A DNA stretch of 44,676 bases from Microbacterium bovistercoris. GTDB taxonomy: Bacteria; Actinomycetota; Actinomycetes; Actinomycetales; Microbacteriaceae. The stretch is taken from assembly GCF_003387575.1 (NCBI RefSeq), contig NZ_QUAB01000036.1:1-44676 (forward strand), read 5' to 3'. Under the pieces are notes generated by a model, which saw only the letters and a program-made list of their open reading frames with translations, searched no databases and was not told where the DNA came from. Each line of letters begins with the position of its first letter. The first letter of the stretch is position 1. The translations under genes and the position numbers were made by a program. Shown one piece after another: positions 1-8,458 of this stretch.

Positions 1-24
1 TGACCAAGTAGTCGCAGGACTCGC

Positions 25-55
25 GGGCCGGCGGCGGCTCATCCGCCGCCGGCCC
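25..55 (+). terminator. intercistronic hairpin upstream of ABC ATPase
   Basis: A 13-bp perfect GC stem (25-37 with 43-55) and a 5-base loop sit just before the ribosome binding site AAGGAG at 62-67. There is no T-run, so this is more likely an mRNA-stabilising or attenuating hairpin than a full terminator. The window opens with a TGA. In such operons the gene just upstream usually encodes the substrate-binding protein, which often ends in a hairpin of this kind; that gene is outside the window. Confidence 0.55.
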
Positions 56-72
56 CTCTCGAAGGAGCAACG

Positions 73-1905
73 ATGTCACTTCTCGACGTGCAGAACCTCG
101 TCGTCGACATCCCCACCGAGGACGGCACCGTGCACGCCGTGCGCGACGTGTCGTTCGCCGTGGAGCAGGGCGAGTTCTTCGGCGTGGTCGGGGAGTCCGG
201 GTCGGGCAAGTCCGTGCTCGTGCAGTCGATCATGGGCCTGATCCCGGGGGCGGAGACCTCGGGAACCGCGATGTTCCGCGGTCGCGACCTGCTCACCCTG
301 GAGCCGGGCGGCATGCGCGCGGTGCGTGGCAAGGAGATCAGTATGATCTTCCAGGACCCGCTGTCCAGCCTGCATCCGCAGTACACCGTCGGCTGGCAGA
401 TCGTGGAGCAGATCCGCGCGCACGACAAGAGGATCAGCGCGCAGGGTGCGAAGGCCCGCGCGATCGAGCTGCTCGAGAAGGTGCGGATCCCCGATGCGGG
501 TGCGCGCTTCGACGCCTACCCGCACCAGTTCTCCGGCGGCATGCGTCAGCGCGTGATGATCGCGATGGGTCTGTCGCTCGGCCCGGCGCTCATCATCGCC
601 GACGAGCCGACCACCGCACTGGACTCCACGGTGCAGGCGCAGATCCTCGACCTGCTCGGCGAGATGCGCGAGGACACCGGGTCGACGGTGCTGATGATCA
701 GCCACGACCTCGGCGTGCTCTCGCGCGTGGCCGACCGGGTGATGGTGATGTACGGCGGCCGCCGGCTCGAGCTGGGAGCCAGCGCCAGCGTGCTGGGCTC
801 GCCCGCGCATCCGTACACAGCGGGGCTCCTGCGCTCGTCGTCGTTCAACCGCGAGCCGGGCGTGCCGCTCACGCCGATCCCGGGCCGCCCGCCGAGCCTG
901 CTCGCGCCGCCGCTCGGATGCGTGGTCGCCGACCGGTGCCCGGATGTCATGGACGTCTGCGGCAGCAGGCCGCCGCTGCGCCGGTACGACGACGGCACCG
1001 AGGTGGAGTGCTGGCTCGAGGACGCGCCGTCCGAGCCGCCGGCGCCCGCGCCGCTCGCCCCGGTCCCGGTGGATGCGGATGCCCCGCGGACCATCGCCGC
1101 GGCATCCGATGTCACGCTCACCTTCACGCAGCGACGCAAGCAGAGCCGCACGGTGCTCGATCACATCTCGGTCGAGGTGCGCCGCGGCGAGACGCTCGGC
1201 CTGGTCGGCGAGAGCGGATGCGGCAAAACGACGCTGGCACGCACGCTCGCGGGCCTGATCTCGCCGACCTCCGGCTCGGTGACCTTCGACGGTCAGGAGC
1301 TGTCCGGCCTCGGCCACAAGGAATGGCGCGACCTGCGCCGCAAGGTGCAGGTCGTGTTTCAGGACCCGTTCGGCTCGCTGAATCCGCGGCGCAGGGTCGG
1401 TTCGATCATCGGCGACCCGTTCCGCATCCACCGGCTCGCCTCGGGCGAGAAGCGCCGCGAGAAGGTGCAGGAGCTGATGGAGCTGGTCGGCCTCAACCCC
1501 GAGCACTACAACCGCTTCCCGTCGCAGTTCTCCGGCGGGCAGCGGCAGCGCATCGGCATCGCCCGCGCGCTGGCACTGAACCCCGAGCTCGTCATCCTCG
1601 ACGAGCCGGTCTCGGCGCTGGACGTGTCGATCCAGGCGCAGGTGCTGAACCTGCTCGAAGACCTGCAGCGCGAGCTCGGGCTAACCTACGTGTTCATCTC
1701 GCACGACCTCGCCGTCGTCCGGCACATCTGCGACCGCATCGCCGTGATGGACGGCGGGCGCATCGTCGAACTCGGCGACGCGGAGACCCTGTACCGCGAT
1801 CCGCAGCATCCGTTCACCCGCAAGCTGCTCGCCGCCGCCGCGCCCGAGGTGCGGCAGCAGGCGCCGACCCGCACCCTCGTCGAAGTCGGAGGAGAAGCCG
1901 CATGA
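73..1905 (+). CDS. dipeptide/oligopeptide ABC transporter, fused double ATP-binding protein
   Basis: This 610-aa cytoplasmic protein carries two complete ABC ATPase domains and would power import of short peptides (Dpp/Opp family). Half one has Walker A GESGSGKS near residue 41, signature FSGGMRQR near 153 and Walker B LIIADEP. Half two has GESGCGKT near 380, FSGGQRQR near 485 and LVILDEP. The first half ends in the cysteine-containing oligopeptide/dipeptide C-terminal extension ([10 protein letters not shown]). The length fits the fused DppD-DppF form common in actinobacteria. The start at 73 has AAGGAG six bases upstream. The stop overlaps the next ATG (ATGA), so permease translation is probably coupled. 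The exact substrate cannot be read from the sequence, although the linked aminopeptidase favours peptides. Confidence 0.93.
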   Translation: MSLLDVQNLVVDIPTEDGTVHAVRDVSFAVEQGEFFGVVGESGSGKSVLVQSIMGLIPGAETSGTAMFRGRDLLTLEPGGMRAVRGKEISMIFQDPLSSLHPQYTVGWQIVEQIRAHDKRISAQGAKARAIELLEKVRIPDAGARFDAYPHQFSGGMRQRVMIAMGLSLGPALIIADEPTTALDSTVQAQILDLLGEMREDTGSTVLMISHDLGVLSRVADRVMVMYGGRRLELGASASVLGSPAHPYTAGLLRSSSFNREPGVPLTPIPGRPPSLLAPPLGCVVADRCPDVMDVCGSRPPLRRYDDGTEVECWLEDAPSEPPAPAPLAPVPVDADAPRTIAAASDVTLTFTQRRKQSRTVLDHISVEVRRGETLGLVGESGCGKTTLARTLAGLISPTSGSVTFDGQELSGLGHKEWRDLRRKVQVVFQDPFGSLNPRRRVGSIIGDPFRIHRLASGEKRREKVQELMELVGLNPEHYNRFPSQFSGGQRQRIGIARALALNPELVILDEPVSALDVSIQAQVLNLLEDLQRELGLTYVFISHDLAVVRHICDRIAVMDGGRIVELGDAETLYRDPQHPFTRKLLAAAAPEVRQQAPTRTLVEVGGEAA

Positions 1906-2867
1906 AGGTCATGACCCCGCGCACCGCGCTGATCGCAGCGCGCAACTCCGCAGATGTGCAGCTGAAGGGCTCGTGGCGGCTGACGTTCGAGCGGCTGCGC
2001 CGCGATCCGGCGAGCATCGCCTCGGTCGTCGTCATCCTGCTGATCGTGCTGTTCGCGATCTGCGCACCGCTCATCGCCGCAGCCACCGGCCACGGGCCCA
2101 CCGAGCAGTTCCGCGAGACCGGGCTCAGCCCGGAGGGCATGCCGATGCCGCCGAGCGCCGAGTTCCTGCTCGGAACCGATCAGCTCGGCCGCGACATCCT
2201 GGTGCGGCTGGCGTACGGCGCCCAGGTGTCGCTGCTGGTCGGCGTGGTGGCATCCATCGCGGCCTCCCTCATCGGTGTCACCGTCGGCGTCGTCTCCGGG
2301 TTCGTCGGGGGAGTGACCGACACCGTGCTCAGCCGGATCACGGATCTGGTGATGAGCGTGCCGTTCCTGCTCTGCGCGATCGCGCTGGTGTCGGTCCTCG
2401 GCCCGAGCCTCGGCCTCTCGATCGCGGTGATCGTGTTCTTCAGCTGGACCGGCCTCGCCCGCGTGATCCGCGGTCAGGTCGTGGCGCTGCGGCATCGCGA
2501 GTTCGTCGAGGCGGCCAGGTCGCTGGGTTCGTCGAAGTGGTCGATCATGTTCCGCGACATCGTGCCGAACCTGGTCGTGCCGATCATCGTCTACACGACG
2601 CTGATGATCCCCTCGGCGATCGTGTTCGAGGCGACGCTGTCGTTCCTGGGACTGGGTATCGTGCCGCCGACGCCCAGCTGGGGCAACATGCTGGCGGATG
2701 CCGCGAACGGCTCGATCTACCTGGTCGCGTGGTGGATGGTCGTGGTGCCCGGCACCGCGCTGCTGGCGCTCACCCTGTCGTTCAACCTGCTGGGCGACGG
2801 GCTGCGCGACGCGCTCGATCCGTCCAGCCGATCAGGTCGGCCGGCGGCGAAGGGGGCCCGCAAGTGA
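1902..2867 (+). CDS. peptide ABC transporter permease, DppC-like
   Basis: This 321-aa inner-membrane permease has about six hydrophobic segments and a BPD_transp_1 core. The cytoplasmic EAA loop ([19 protein letters not shown], around residues 202-220) docks onto the ATPase. The [19 protein letters not shown] stretch after the first membrane segment is typical of the DppC/OppC subfamily. The ATG overlaps the ATPase stop by four bases and the gene ends in a GTGA overlap with the partner permease, so all three are one translationally coupled operon. DppC precedes DppB here, the reverse of the usual enterobacterial order. The family call is firm but the substrate is inferred. Confidence 0.9.
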   Translation: MKVMTPRTALIAARNSADVQLKGSWRLTFERLRRDPASIASVVVILLIVLFAICAPLIAAATGHGPTEQFRETGLSPEGMPMPPSAEFLLGTDQLGRDILVRLAYGAQVSLLVGVVASIAASLIGVTVGVVSGFVGGVTDTVLSRITDLVMSVPFLLCAIALVSVLGPSLGLSIAVIVFFSWTGLARVIRGQVVALRHREFVEAARSLGSSKWSIMFRDIVPNLVVPIIVYTTLMIPSAIVFEATLSFLGLGIVPPTPSWGNMLADAANGSIYLVAWWMVVVPGTALLALTLSFNLLGDGLRDALDPSSRSGRPAAKGARK

Positions 2868-3829
2868 CCCGCTTCATCCTGTCCCGCATCGCCTTCGGCG
2901 TGCTGGTGCTGTTCCTGCTCAGCGTCTTCGTGTTCTTCCTGTTCTACGTCACGCCCTCCGACCCGGCCCGCATCATCGCGGGCGACAAGGCGACTGAGGA
3001 GCTGATGGCGCAGATCCGCGTGAAGCTCGGGCTGGACCAGCCGATCTACGTGCAGTACCTGCAGTTCGTCGGCAATCTGCTGCACGGCGACCTGGGGTAC
3101 TCGTACCGGTCGAACATGCCGGTGTCGGAGCTGCTCGCCTCGCGCATCCCGGTGACGATGTCGCTGGTGCTCGGAGCGGTCGTGCTGTGGCTGGCGATCG
3201 GCATCCCGATCGGCATCACCTCGGCGCGGCATCCGGGCACGTTCCGCGATCGCGCAGGCCAGGCGTTCGCGATCATCGGGATCAGCTTCCCGACGTTCGT
3301 GCTCGGCATGGTGGCGCTGTACCTGCTGTACTTCCTGCCCTCGAAGGCGGGCATGATGCTCTTCCCGCCCAGCGGGTACGTGCCGTTCCTGCAGGATCCG
3401 TTCGGCTGGGCGTGGCATCTGCTGCTGCCGTGGCTGACGCTCGCGCTGGTGGTCGCCGCTGTGTATGCGCGACTGACCCGCGGGCAGATGCTCGAGGTGT
3501 TCGGACAGGACTACATCCGCACCGCCAGGGCGAAGGGCCTCACCGAGCAGCGGGTCACCTACACGCACGCATTCCGCAGCGCCATGCCGCCGCTGGTCAC
3601 TCAGCTGGGCATCGACATCGGGCTCATGCTGGGCGGCGTGATCGTCATCGAGCAGGTGTTCGGCCTGCTGGGCGTCGGCAACCTGGCGGTCTCGAGCGTC
3701 GCGATGCAGGATCGTCCTGTGGTGATCGCGATCGTGCTGCTGGGCGGACTGTTCGTCGTCGTCTCGAACCTCATCGTCGACGTCCTGTACGCGGCTATGG
3801 ACTCACGGGTCCGCACCGCCGGCCGCTGA
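2864..3829 (+). CDS. peptide ABC transporter permease, DppB-like
   Basis: This 321-aa integral membrane permease starts at GTG 2864, overlapping the preceding stop. The N-terminal membrane segment (FILSRIAFGVLVLFLLSVF) followed by a periplasmic stretch ending LGLDQPIYVQYLQFVGNLL is the classic DppB/OppB N-terminus. The EAA-type loop (YIRTARAKGLTEQRVTYTH) sits near residue 215. About six hydrophobic segments are visible. With the two genes upstream it completes the translocation pore. The next gene follows after 24 bases with its own ribosome binding site. Confidence 0.9.
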   Translation: MTRFILSRIAFGVLVLFLLSVFVFFLFYVTPSDPARIIAGDKATEELMAQIRVKLGLDQPIYVQYLQFVGNLLHGDLGYSYRSNMPVSELLASRIPVTMSLVLGAVVLWLAIGIPIGITSARHPGTFRDRAGQAFAIIGISFPTFVLGMVALYLLYFLPSKAGMMLFPPSGYVPFLQDPFGWAWHLLLPWLTLALVVAAVYARLTRGQMLEVFGQDYIRTARAKGLTEQRVTYTHAFRSAMPPLVTQLGIDIGLMLGGVIVIEQVFGLLGVGNLAVSSVAMQDRPVVIAIVLLGGLFVVVSNLIVDVLYAAMDSRVRTAGR

Positions 3830-3853
3830 CCACACTCCTCAGAAGGGAAATCC

Positions 3854-5296
3854 ATGACTCTCGACCACGCGCACGCCCCGGCGGCGTCCTCCATGCCGGC
3901 TCCCGACGAGCGCGACCCGCGGATGCCTCGGCTCACGCTCTCGCCCGGATTCATCCGGTCGATGCAGAGCGGATGGGGCGAGGCGGACCGGATGCCGCGG
4001 CTCACCGCAGGCACGGCTCAGGCAGCAGCCGCGCACCGCGCGCGCCTGTCGGCCGCGCTGCCCGGCAAGCGGATCGCGGTGGCCGCGGGACGCGCGCCGA
4101 TGCGCGCGAACGACTCGGCGTACGAGTTCCGTGCCGACAGCGACTTCCTGTGGCTGGTCGGCGCGGCGATCGAGGATGCCGTGATCGTGCTCGATCCGGT
4201 CTCGGGAGGGCATCTGGCGACGCTGTACCTGCCGGCGCCGTACCGGCCCGGCGACGACGGGTTCTTCGGCTCGGCGCTGCACGGCGAGCTGTGGGTCGGA
4301 CCGATGCCCGGCCTCGCCGAATACGCCGAGGCACTGGACGTGCGCACCCGCCCCATCGAGGACCTGGAGGCGGATGCCGCGACGCTGCGCGCCGGCGCCG
4401 CCGTACAGGACCTGCCGCGCTCGGAGGAGCTGGCGCGCACGCTGTCCGAGCTGCGGATGTTCAAGGACGAGTGGGAGACCGCCGAGCTGCGCGCCGCGAT
4501 CGACGGCACGATCGACGGCTTCGCGGCGACCGTCGCCGAGATCCCGTCGGCCGTGCGCTGGGGCGGGGAACGCTGGCTGCAGGGCACCTTCGACCGGCAC
4601 GCACGTACGGTGGGCAACGGGGTCGGCTACACGACCATCGTCGGCTCGGGCGCGCACGCGCCGATCCTGCACTGGGTGCGTGCCGACGGGGCGGTCGATC
4701 CCGAGGCGCTGCTGCTGCTCGACATGGGCGTGGAGCGGAACTCGGGCTACACCGCCGACGTGACGCGCACGTTCCCGGCATCCGGCTCCTTCACCGCGGT
4801 GCAGCGGCAGGTGCACGATCTCGTCGAGAAGTCACACCGGGCGGGCCTCGCCGCGGTCGGGCCTGGCCGGCCGTGGAGCGACTTCCACGTCGCGTCGATG
4901 GAGGTGCTCGCCCAGGGGCTGCACGACTGGGGCGTGCTGGACGTCTCGGTGGACGAGGCGATGTCGCCCGACGGGCAGCAGCACCGCCGCTTCATCGTCT
5001 GCGGCGTGGGGCACCATCTCGGCATCGACGTGCACGACTGTGCCTCGTCGTCGTACGCCGCGTACCAGGGTGCCCAGATGCAGGAGGGCATGGTGCTGAC
5101 CGTCGAGCCCGGCCTGTACTTCCACTCCTTCGACGAGACCCTGCCGCCCGAGCTGCGGGGGATCGGCGTGCGCCTCGAGGACGACCTGCTGGTCACGTCG
5201 ACCGGTGCCGAGGTGCTGTCGGACGCGCTGCCCATCGACGCCGACGGCATCGAGGCGTGGATGAAGGGCCTCGATTCGCGCGAGCGTCGCGCGTGA
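3854..5296 (+). CDS. M24 family Xaa-Pro aminopeptidase
   Basis: This 480-aa cytoplasmic metallopeptidase would remove the N-terminal residue from peptides with proline in second position. The N-terminal half is an AMP_N-like domain (YEFRADSDFLWLVGA). The C-terminal half is the pita-bread fold with all the expected metal ligands: Asp in LLLLDMGVERNSGYTADVTR (two Asp), His in CGVGHHLGID, Glu in LTVEPGLYF and Glu in GVRLEDDLLVT. The start at 3854 follows AGAAGGG. The gene is 24 bases downstream of the peptide permease and probably in the same operon, which suggests it hydrolyses the imported peptides. It could instead act on one specific peptide, but there is nothing here to show that. Confidence 0.9.
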   Translation: MTLDHAHAPAASSMPAPDERDPRMPRLTLSPGFIRSMQSGWGEADRMPRLTAGTAQAAAAHRARLSAALPGKRIAVAAGRAPMRANDSAYEFRADSDFLWLVGAAIEDAVIVLDPVSGGHLATLYLPAPYRPGDDGFFGSALHGELWVGPMPGLAEYAEALDVRTRPIEDLEADAATLRAGAAVQDLPRSEELARTLSELRMFKDEWETAELRAAIDGTIDGFAATVAEIPSAVRWGGERWLQGTFDRHARTVGNGVGYTTIVGSGAHAPILHWVRADGAVDPEALLLLDMGVERNSGYTADVTRTFPASGSFTAVQRQVHDLVEKSHRAGLAAVGPGRPWSDFHVASMEVLAQGLHDWGVLDVSVDEAMSPDGQQHRRFIVCGVGHHLGIDVHDCASSSYAAYQGAQMQEGMVLTVEPGLYFHSFDETLPPELRGIGVRLEDDLLVTSTGAEVLSDALPIDADGIEAWMKGLDSRERRA

Positions 5297-5311
5297 CGTA
5301 AGCTTGTCCGC

Positions 5312-5402
5312 GGTGACGTGTCCGAGCGGCCGAAGGTGCAACTCTCGAAAAGTTGTGTAGGGTAACCCCCTACCGTGGGTTCAAATCCCACCGTCACCGC
5401 CA
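5312..5402 (+). tRNA. tRNA-Ser (anticodon CGA)
   Basis: A full cloverleaf can be drawn. The 7-bp acceptor stem GGTGACG (5312-5318) pairs with CGTCACC (5392-5398). The anticodon stem CAACT/AGTTG encloses the loop CTCGAAA with anticodon CGA at 5346-5348. A long serine-type variable arm follows, then a T arm GTGGG-TTCAAAT-CCCAC. The discriminator is G and CCA is encoded (5400-5402). The 3' end from 5379 is the integration site of two tandem elements, so this last part of the gene was supplied by the incoming DNA and regenerates an intact tRNA. Confidence 0.95.
5379..5402. repeat. att core, left end of element 1 (attL)
   Basis: This 24-base sequence at the 3' end of tRNA-Ser recurs exactly at 12281-12304 and 27142-27165. 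The copy shared with 12279 extends to 26 bases. It marks the crossover region used by both integrases. Confidence 0.9.
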
Positions 5403-5407
5403 AAGAT

Positions 5408-5450
5408 GAAGCCCCGCTTCCCCTAGAAAACACTGGGGAAGCGGGGCTTC
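5408..5450. terminator. bidirectional terminator between tRNA-Ser and integrase 1
   Basis: A perfect 16-bp stem (5408-5423 with 5435-5450) with an 11-base loop sits between the plus-strand tRNA and the end of the minus-strand integrase. A related but diverged hairpin occupies the same place in element 2 (12311-12351), so it travels with the element. Confidence 0.75.
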
Positions 5451-5464
5451 TCTCATGTCCGGGA

Positions 5465-6622
5465 TTAGTCCCGTGGCAACACCTTGGCAACAACCGCAGC
5501 ACGGCGAGCGTCATCCAGCGCGACTGCGACGCCGTCTAGGTCGTCATCGAACAGATCCGCGTAGGTGTCCAGTGTCATGCTTGCCGACGCGTGCCCCAGC
5601 ATCCGCTGCACCGCTTTCACGTTGGCGCCCGAGCTGATCGCCAGGGATGCCGCCGTGTGCCGCAGGTCGTGCGGCGTCACCCGCGGCATCCGCGCCGGCT
5701 CCTGCTCGCCGCGCACCTTCGCCGCGGCCTCAGCCTTCGCCTCGACCTCGAGCACGCGATTCACCGCGGCCGAGAACCACCCGTCACGGCTGTTCGGCAA
5801 TCGCATGTGCATTCGGCCGTCGCCGAACAGCAACTCATCCCGGCCCTTGCCTTCGCAGAGCTTCGCGATCGGCAGCGCCAGGAACTCCGGATAGGGCACC
5901 GAGCGCGTCTCGTGCGTCTTCGGCGTGCCGACGTGGATCACGGCGCCGACCATGACGGCGTTCTCCTCGACGCTCACGCGTCGTCTGAGTGTGTCGACAT
6001 GCCTCACTCGCAGCGCGGTCGCCTCGCCCCACCGCAGACCCGTGTATGCCAGGAACAGCACGAGCGTCGGATGCGCTGCAGCGTCGGAGAGTGTCTGCAC
6101 CTGCTGGTGCGTGAGGTACGGTTTCGACTTCGGCACCTTGCGGGGTAGCGCCACGCCCCTGGCGACGTTCCGCGATACCCGCCGATCCTTCACCGCGACA
6201 TCCAGCACCGCGGCGAGCACGCCGTACGCGCGCAGCACCGTCGTCGCCGACTTCGTGCGCGCGAGCTCCGAAACCCACTCCTGAACCTCGGAGTGCCGCA
6301 CCCCGCCGACCTGACGTGCGCCCCAGCGGGGCTGTACGTGCGTCTCCCACGCGCTCCTGATCGCCCGATAGCTGGAGGGCTTCATGACGTGCTCGCGCGC
6401 GCTGAGCCATCCTGTGGCGATTGACGCCACATCTTCGCGAGCGTCGGCAGGGTTGACGTATTCGCCCTTCGCCTTGCCGAGCTCGACCTCAGCGAGCCGC
6501 AGTTCAGCGTCACGCCGGCGGGTGAAGCCACGCTCAGAGGTCTGCCGGTGATCCGGGCGCCGATAGACGATCCGGTAGAGCCGCTTCCCGGCCTTCGTCT
6601 CGTAAGCGATGACGCTACCCAT
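5465..6622 (-). CDS. tyrosine site-specific integrase of element 1
   Basis: This 385-aa tyrosine recombinase would insert and excise element 1 at the tRNA-Ser 3' end. The N-terminal arm-binding domain (MGSVIAYETKAGKRLYRIVY) and SAM-like core-binding domain are followed by the catalytic domain. The first catalytic Arg is in TGLRWGEA (near 195), then HDLRH (near 317), LGH (near 342) and the nucleophile Tyr in TLDTYADLF (near 353). The start overlaps the repressor stop by 8 bases, so repressor and integrase are co-transcribed. The 3' end of the gene contains two TGGCAACA repeats that match the other end of the element. It is clearly homologous to the integrase at 12367-13479. Confidence 0.95.
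   Translation of the reverse strand: MGSVIAYETKAGKRLYRIVYRRPDHRQTSERGFTRRRDAELRLAEVELGKAKGEYVNPADAREDVASIATGWLSAREHVMKPSSYRAIRSAWETHVQPRWGARQVGGVRHSEVQEWVSELARTKSATTVLRAYGVLAAVLDVAVKDRRVSRNVARGVALPRKVPKSKPYLTHQQVQTLSDAAAHPTLVLFLAYTGLRWGEATALRVRHVDTLRRRVSVEENAVMVGAVIHVGTPKTHETRSVPYPEFLALPIAKLCEGKGRDELLFGDGRMHMRLPNSRDGWFSAAVNRVLEVEAKAEAAAKVRGEQEPARMPRVTPHDLRHTAASLAISSGANVKAVQRMLGHASASMTLDTYADLFDDDLDGVAVALDDARRAAVVAKVLPRD
5474..5492. repeat. integrase arm-type sites, element 1 left
   Basis: TGGCAACA is repeated at 5474-5481 and 5485-5492 (11-base period), inside the last codons of the integrase gene. The same pair with the same spacing lies at the other end of the element (12159-12177). Their role as arm sites is inferred from their position at both ends. 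Confidence 0.6.
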
Positions 6623-7178
6623 CTCCGGCCTCGACGCCCAGGCCGTGGAGCACGGCTACCTGATCTTGAAGCTCGGCCTCGGCGGAGGCGACGGCAGTGC
6701 GCTTCTCGGTCTCGGGCGCTGGGGGATAGTCCTGCGGAAACTCCAATCGCGCGCGCGCTTCCTCGAGCTGCCGAAGCAACCTCCCATAGGTGCGGATCGC
6801 GGCAAGCTGAGCTAGAGACTCGCGCTTTGCGGCCGGGTGCTGAGGTGCCAACGTCCATCCTTGGAACAGGTGCAGAAGATGCAGAGCCGTCCAGTGCATC
6901 TCCCCGCCTTCCCGTGCGAGGTCGGGTGTCGTGAGCACCGCCTGATCCGGGGTCGTGATCGGCAGTAGCAGCGCGACGAGTGGCACCTGGAGCGCTACTG
7001 CGAGCGCCATCAGCTGCGTAACCCCGATGTCTTTGCGCCTCCCGGTTTCGATGTTGGCGATGATGTCCCGGGTCAGACCGGCACCGCTACGGGCTGCCAG
7101 ATCCTCGGCCGACATCTTGTTGAGCCGGCGGTAGTGAGCGATCCGGCCGCCGAGCGCTTTCATATCCAGTCCCGCCAT
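6615..7178 (-). CDS. XRE-family HTH transcriptional regulator (element 1 repressor)
   Basis: This 187-aa DNA-binding protein has an N-terminal helix-turn-helix (residues about 5-65: ALGGRIAHYRRLNKMSAEDL, then IIANIETGRRKDI) and a helical C-terminal part. It sits upstream of and overlaps the integrase gene, divergent from the excisionase operon, which is the usual place for a lysogeny-type master repressor. The element 2 repressor (13466-14041) shares its layout and the HTH core IxNIExGRxKD. A palindrome-rich intergenic region (7201-7272) is the likely operator. It contains no peptidase-like Ser/Lys dyad that I can identify, so induction may need an antirepressor, as in staphylococcal islands; this is inference. 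Confidence 0.85.
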   Translation of the reverse strand: MAGLDMKALGGRIAHYRRLNKMSAEDLAARSGAGLTRDIIANIETGRRKDIGVTQLMALAVALQVPLVALLLPITTPDQAVLTTPDLAREGGEMHWTALHLLHLFQGWTLAPQHPAAKRESLAQLAAIRTYGRLLRQLEEARARLEFPQDYPPAPETEKRTAVASAEAELQDQVAVLHGLGVEAGDG

Positions 7179-7200
7179 GCCCTCACTTTACAGGGGTAGT

Positions 7201-7272
7201 TGTGATTTTTCATCACATCCACTAGCTTGTGACGTAGCGACACAATTTCATACAGATCATGTCAAATTGACA
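7201..7272. promoter_or_regulatory. divergent control region of element 1 with palindromic operators
   Basis: There are three inverted repeats between repressor and excisionase: TGTGAT-N5-ATCACA at 7201-7217, TTGTG-N9-CACAA at 7226-7244 and TGTCAAATTGACA at 7260-7272. The last lies just before the excisionase ribosome binding site. They are good candidates for repressor binding sites; no -10/-35 could be fixed with confidence. Confidence 0.55.
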
Positions 7273-7287
7273 GAGAAGGGCAGTGGC

Positions 7288-7488
7288 ATGGAGAAGTACC
7301 TCACCGCGGGACAGGTCTGCGAGATCGTCCCCGGTATGACGTTGACCAACCTCGCGCAGCTGCGGTTCAAGGGGACGGGGCCGAAGTTCCTGAAGCCGAC
7401 GCCGCGCACGGTCGTCTATCGGGAGCGCGACGTGATCGCGTGGCTCGAGGCATCCGAGCGCACGAGCACGGCCGAGGTGCACGCATGA
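7288..7488 (+). CDS. AlpA/excisionase-like HTH protein (element 1)
   Basis: This 66-aa protein with a MerR-like winged HTH (HTH_17 type) runs from KYLTAGQVCEIVPGMTL through the basic wing KFLKPTPRTVVYRERDVIAWL. It is the first gene of the rightward operon, opposite the repressor, the standard location for a recombination directionality factor. I chose ATG 7288 because GAAGGG precedes it and homologues start here; a longer reading back to 7177 would run through the operator region. It ends in an ATGA overlap with the next gene. Confidence 0.75.
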   Translation: MEKYLTAGQVCEIVPGMTLTNLAQLRFKGTGPKFLKPTPRTVVYRERDVIAWLEASERTSTAEVHA

Positions 7489-8039
7489 CCGTCGAGCGCT
7501 GGCGGATGCTCTCGGGGCGGGTCGCGCAGCTGGACACGAGCCAGCCGACGGCGGCCGTCACCGACGCCCGCGAGATGCTGCGCGCCGGCGGTGCCGTGCT
7601 CATCAACGAGGAAGCCCCCGGCGCTGGCGGCAACCAGCCCGAGGGCCAGAACCAGAACACCAACACTCACGAAGGAGAACCGATCATGACCAGTATCGCA
7701 GAGCCGACCCAGTGCGCCTACGGGTGGTGCGAGGAAGACCACGATGACTGTACCGGCAACCCCGACATTCACTCGAGATCCTTCACGAGGGGCGGCATCC
7801 GCTTCGACTTCGTGCTCGACGAGAGACCCGACGCGCCCGCCCGTACGTACATCAACTGGATGGACATGTTCGAGGAGGAGTTCACGCCCGAACAGCTGGG
7901 ACGGATCAACGAGATCGCCGCAGCGCTCATCGTCGGGAAGGCCGCGTTCGAGCAGTTCGTGCAGCAGGTGGCAGCGCCGCGCACCGTCCGCCGCGCGCCC
8001 GATGCGACCGACAGGATTCGTGCGCAGGAGGACGTGTGA
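7485..8039 (+). CDS. hypothetical protein, element 1 early operon
   Basis: This 184-aa protein has no family I recognise. The first 45 residues look helical, followed by a Gly/Asn/Gln-rich linker, then a C-terminal part with several acidic residues and Cys/His (CAYGWCEEDHDDC). It starts in an ATGA overlap with the excisionase gene. A second in-frame ATG at 7686 has the strong Shine-Dalgarno GAAGGAG (7671-7677), so a 117-aa product from the internal start is likely, either as well or alone. The gene lies where element 2 has two small genes (14556-15292). Confidence 0.65.
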   Translation: MTVERWRMLSGRVAQLDTSQPTAAVTDAREMLRAGGAVLINEEAPGAGGNQPEGQNQNTNTHEGEPIMTSIAEPTQCAYGWCEEDHDDCTGNPDIHSRSFTRGGIRFDFVLDERPDAPARTYINWMDMFEEEFTPEQLGRINEIAAALIVGKAAFEQFVQQVAAPRTVRRAPDATDRIRAQEDV

Positions 8040-8458
8040 CCGAGCAGAGGGCGGCACTCACGGGTGTTGCCCTCCCCGCCTACCGGATCACCCCACAAGC
8101 GTCCAAGACTCTGCACGACTGGGCTGACAAGCTCGCGGCCGGTGACCTGCGCCTGTGGCAGCTCCCGCCGGCCGTATGCGCACTGTACTGGCTCGGCTAC
8201 AACCAGGGCGTCGCATCACGGGACGAGGAAGTGCACCAGCTGCGCATCGACGCTGACCGGATGTGGCTGCTCGCCATGCCCGCCACTGACCGGCGCGAGT
8301 ACCTGCTCGAGCGGCTTGACAACGCCGCACGCCTCGCGGATCGGCCCGACGTCGACGACGTCCTAGATGAGGCGTGGCGGATGTACTGCGCCAGCCTCGA
8401 CACCATCCGTGAGCCCGTGCGGCTCGCATCAACTGAACATGGAAGGGAGGCCGCCTGA
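8036..8458 (+). CDS. conserved satellite protein, paralogue of the element 2 gene at 15273
   Basis: This 140-aa protein starts at GTG 8036, overlapping the previous stop. It shares long identical stretches with the 138-aa protein of element 2: LRLWQLP, ASRDEEVHQLR, and NRPDVDDVLDEAWR (DRPDVDDVLDEAWR here). In both elements it sits immediately before the ATPase gene, with a four-base overlap. It is the best-conserved protein of the two islands apart from the integrase. The sequence is helical and charged with no catalytic motif. A partner or loader of the replication ATPase is a reasonable guess from position, but unproven. Confidence 0.75.
   Translation: MTEQRAALTGVALPAYRITPQASKTLHDWADKLAAGDLRLWQLPPAVCALYWLGYNQGVASRDEEVHQLRIDADRMWLLAMPATDRREYLLERLDNAARLADRPDVDDVLDEAWRMYCASLDTIREPVRLASTEHGREAA

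Noticed and set aside
76..1506. Long minus-strand open frame opposite the ABC ATPase
   Set aside because: Shadow of high-GC coding DNA: low-complexity His/Arg/Glu-rich translation, no ribosome binding site, real ABC motifs on the other strand.
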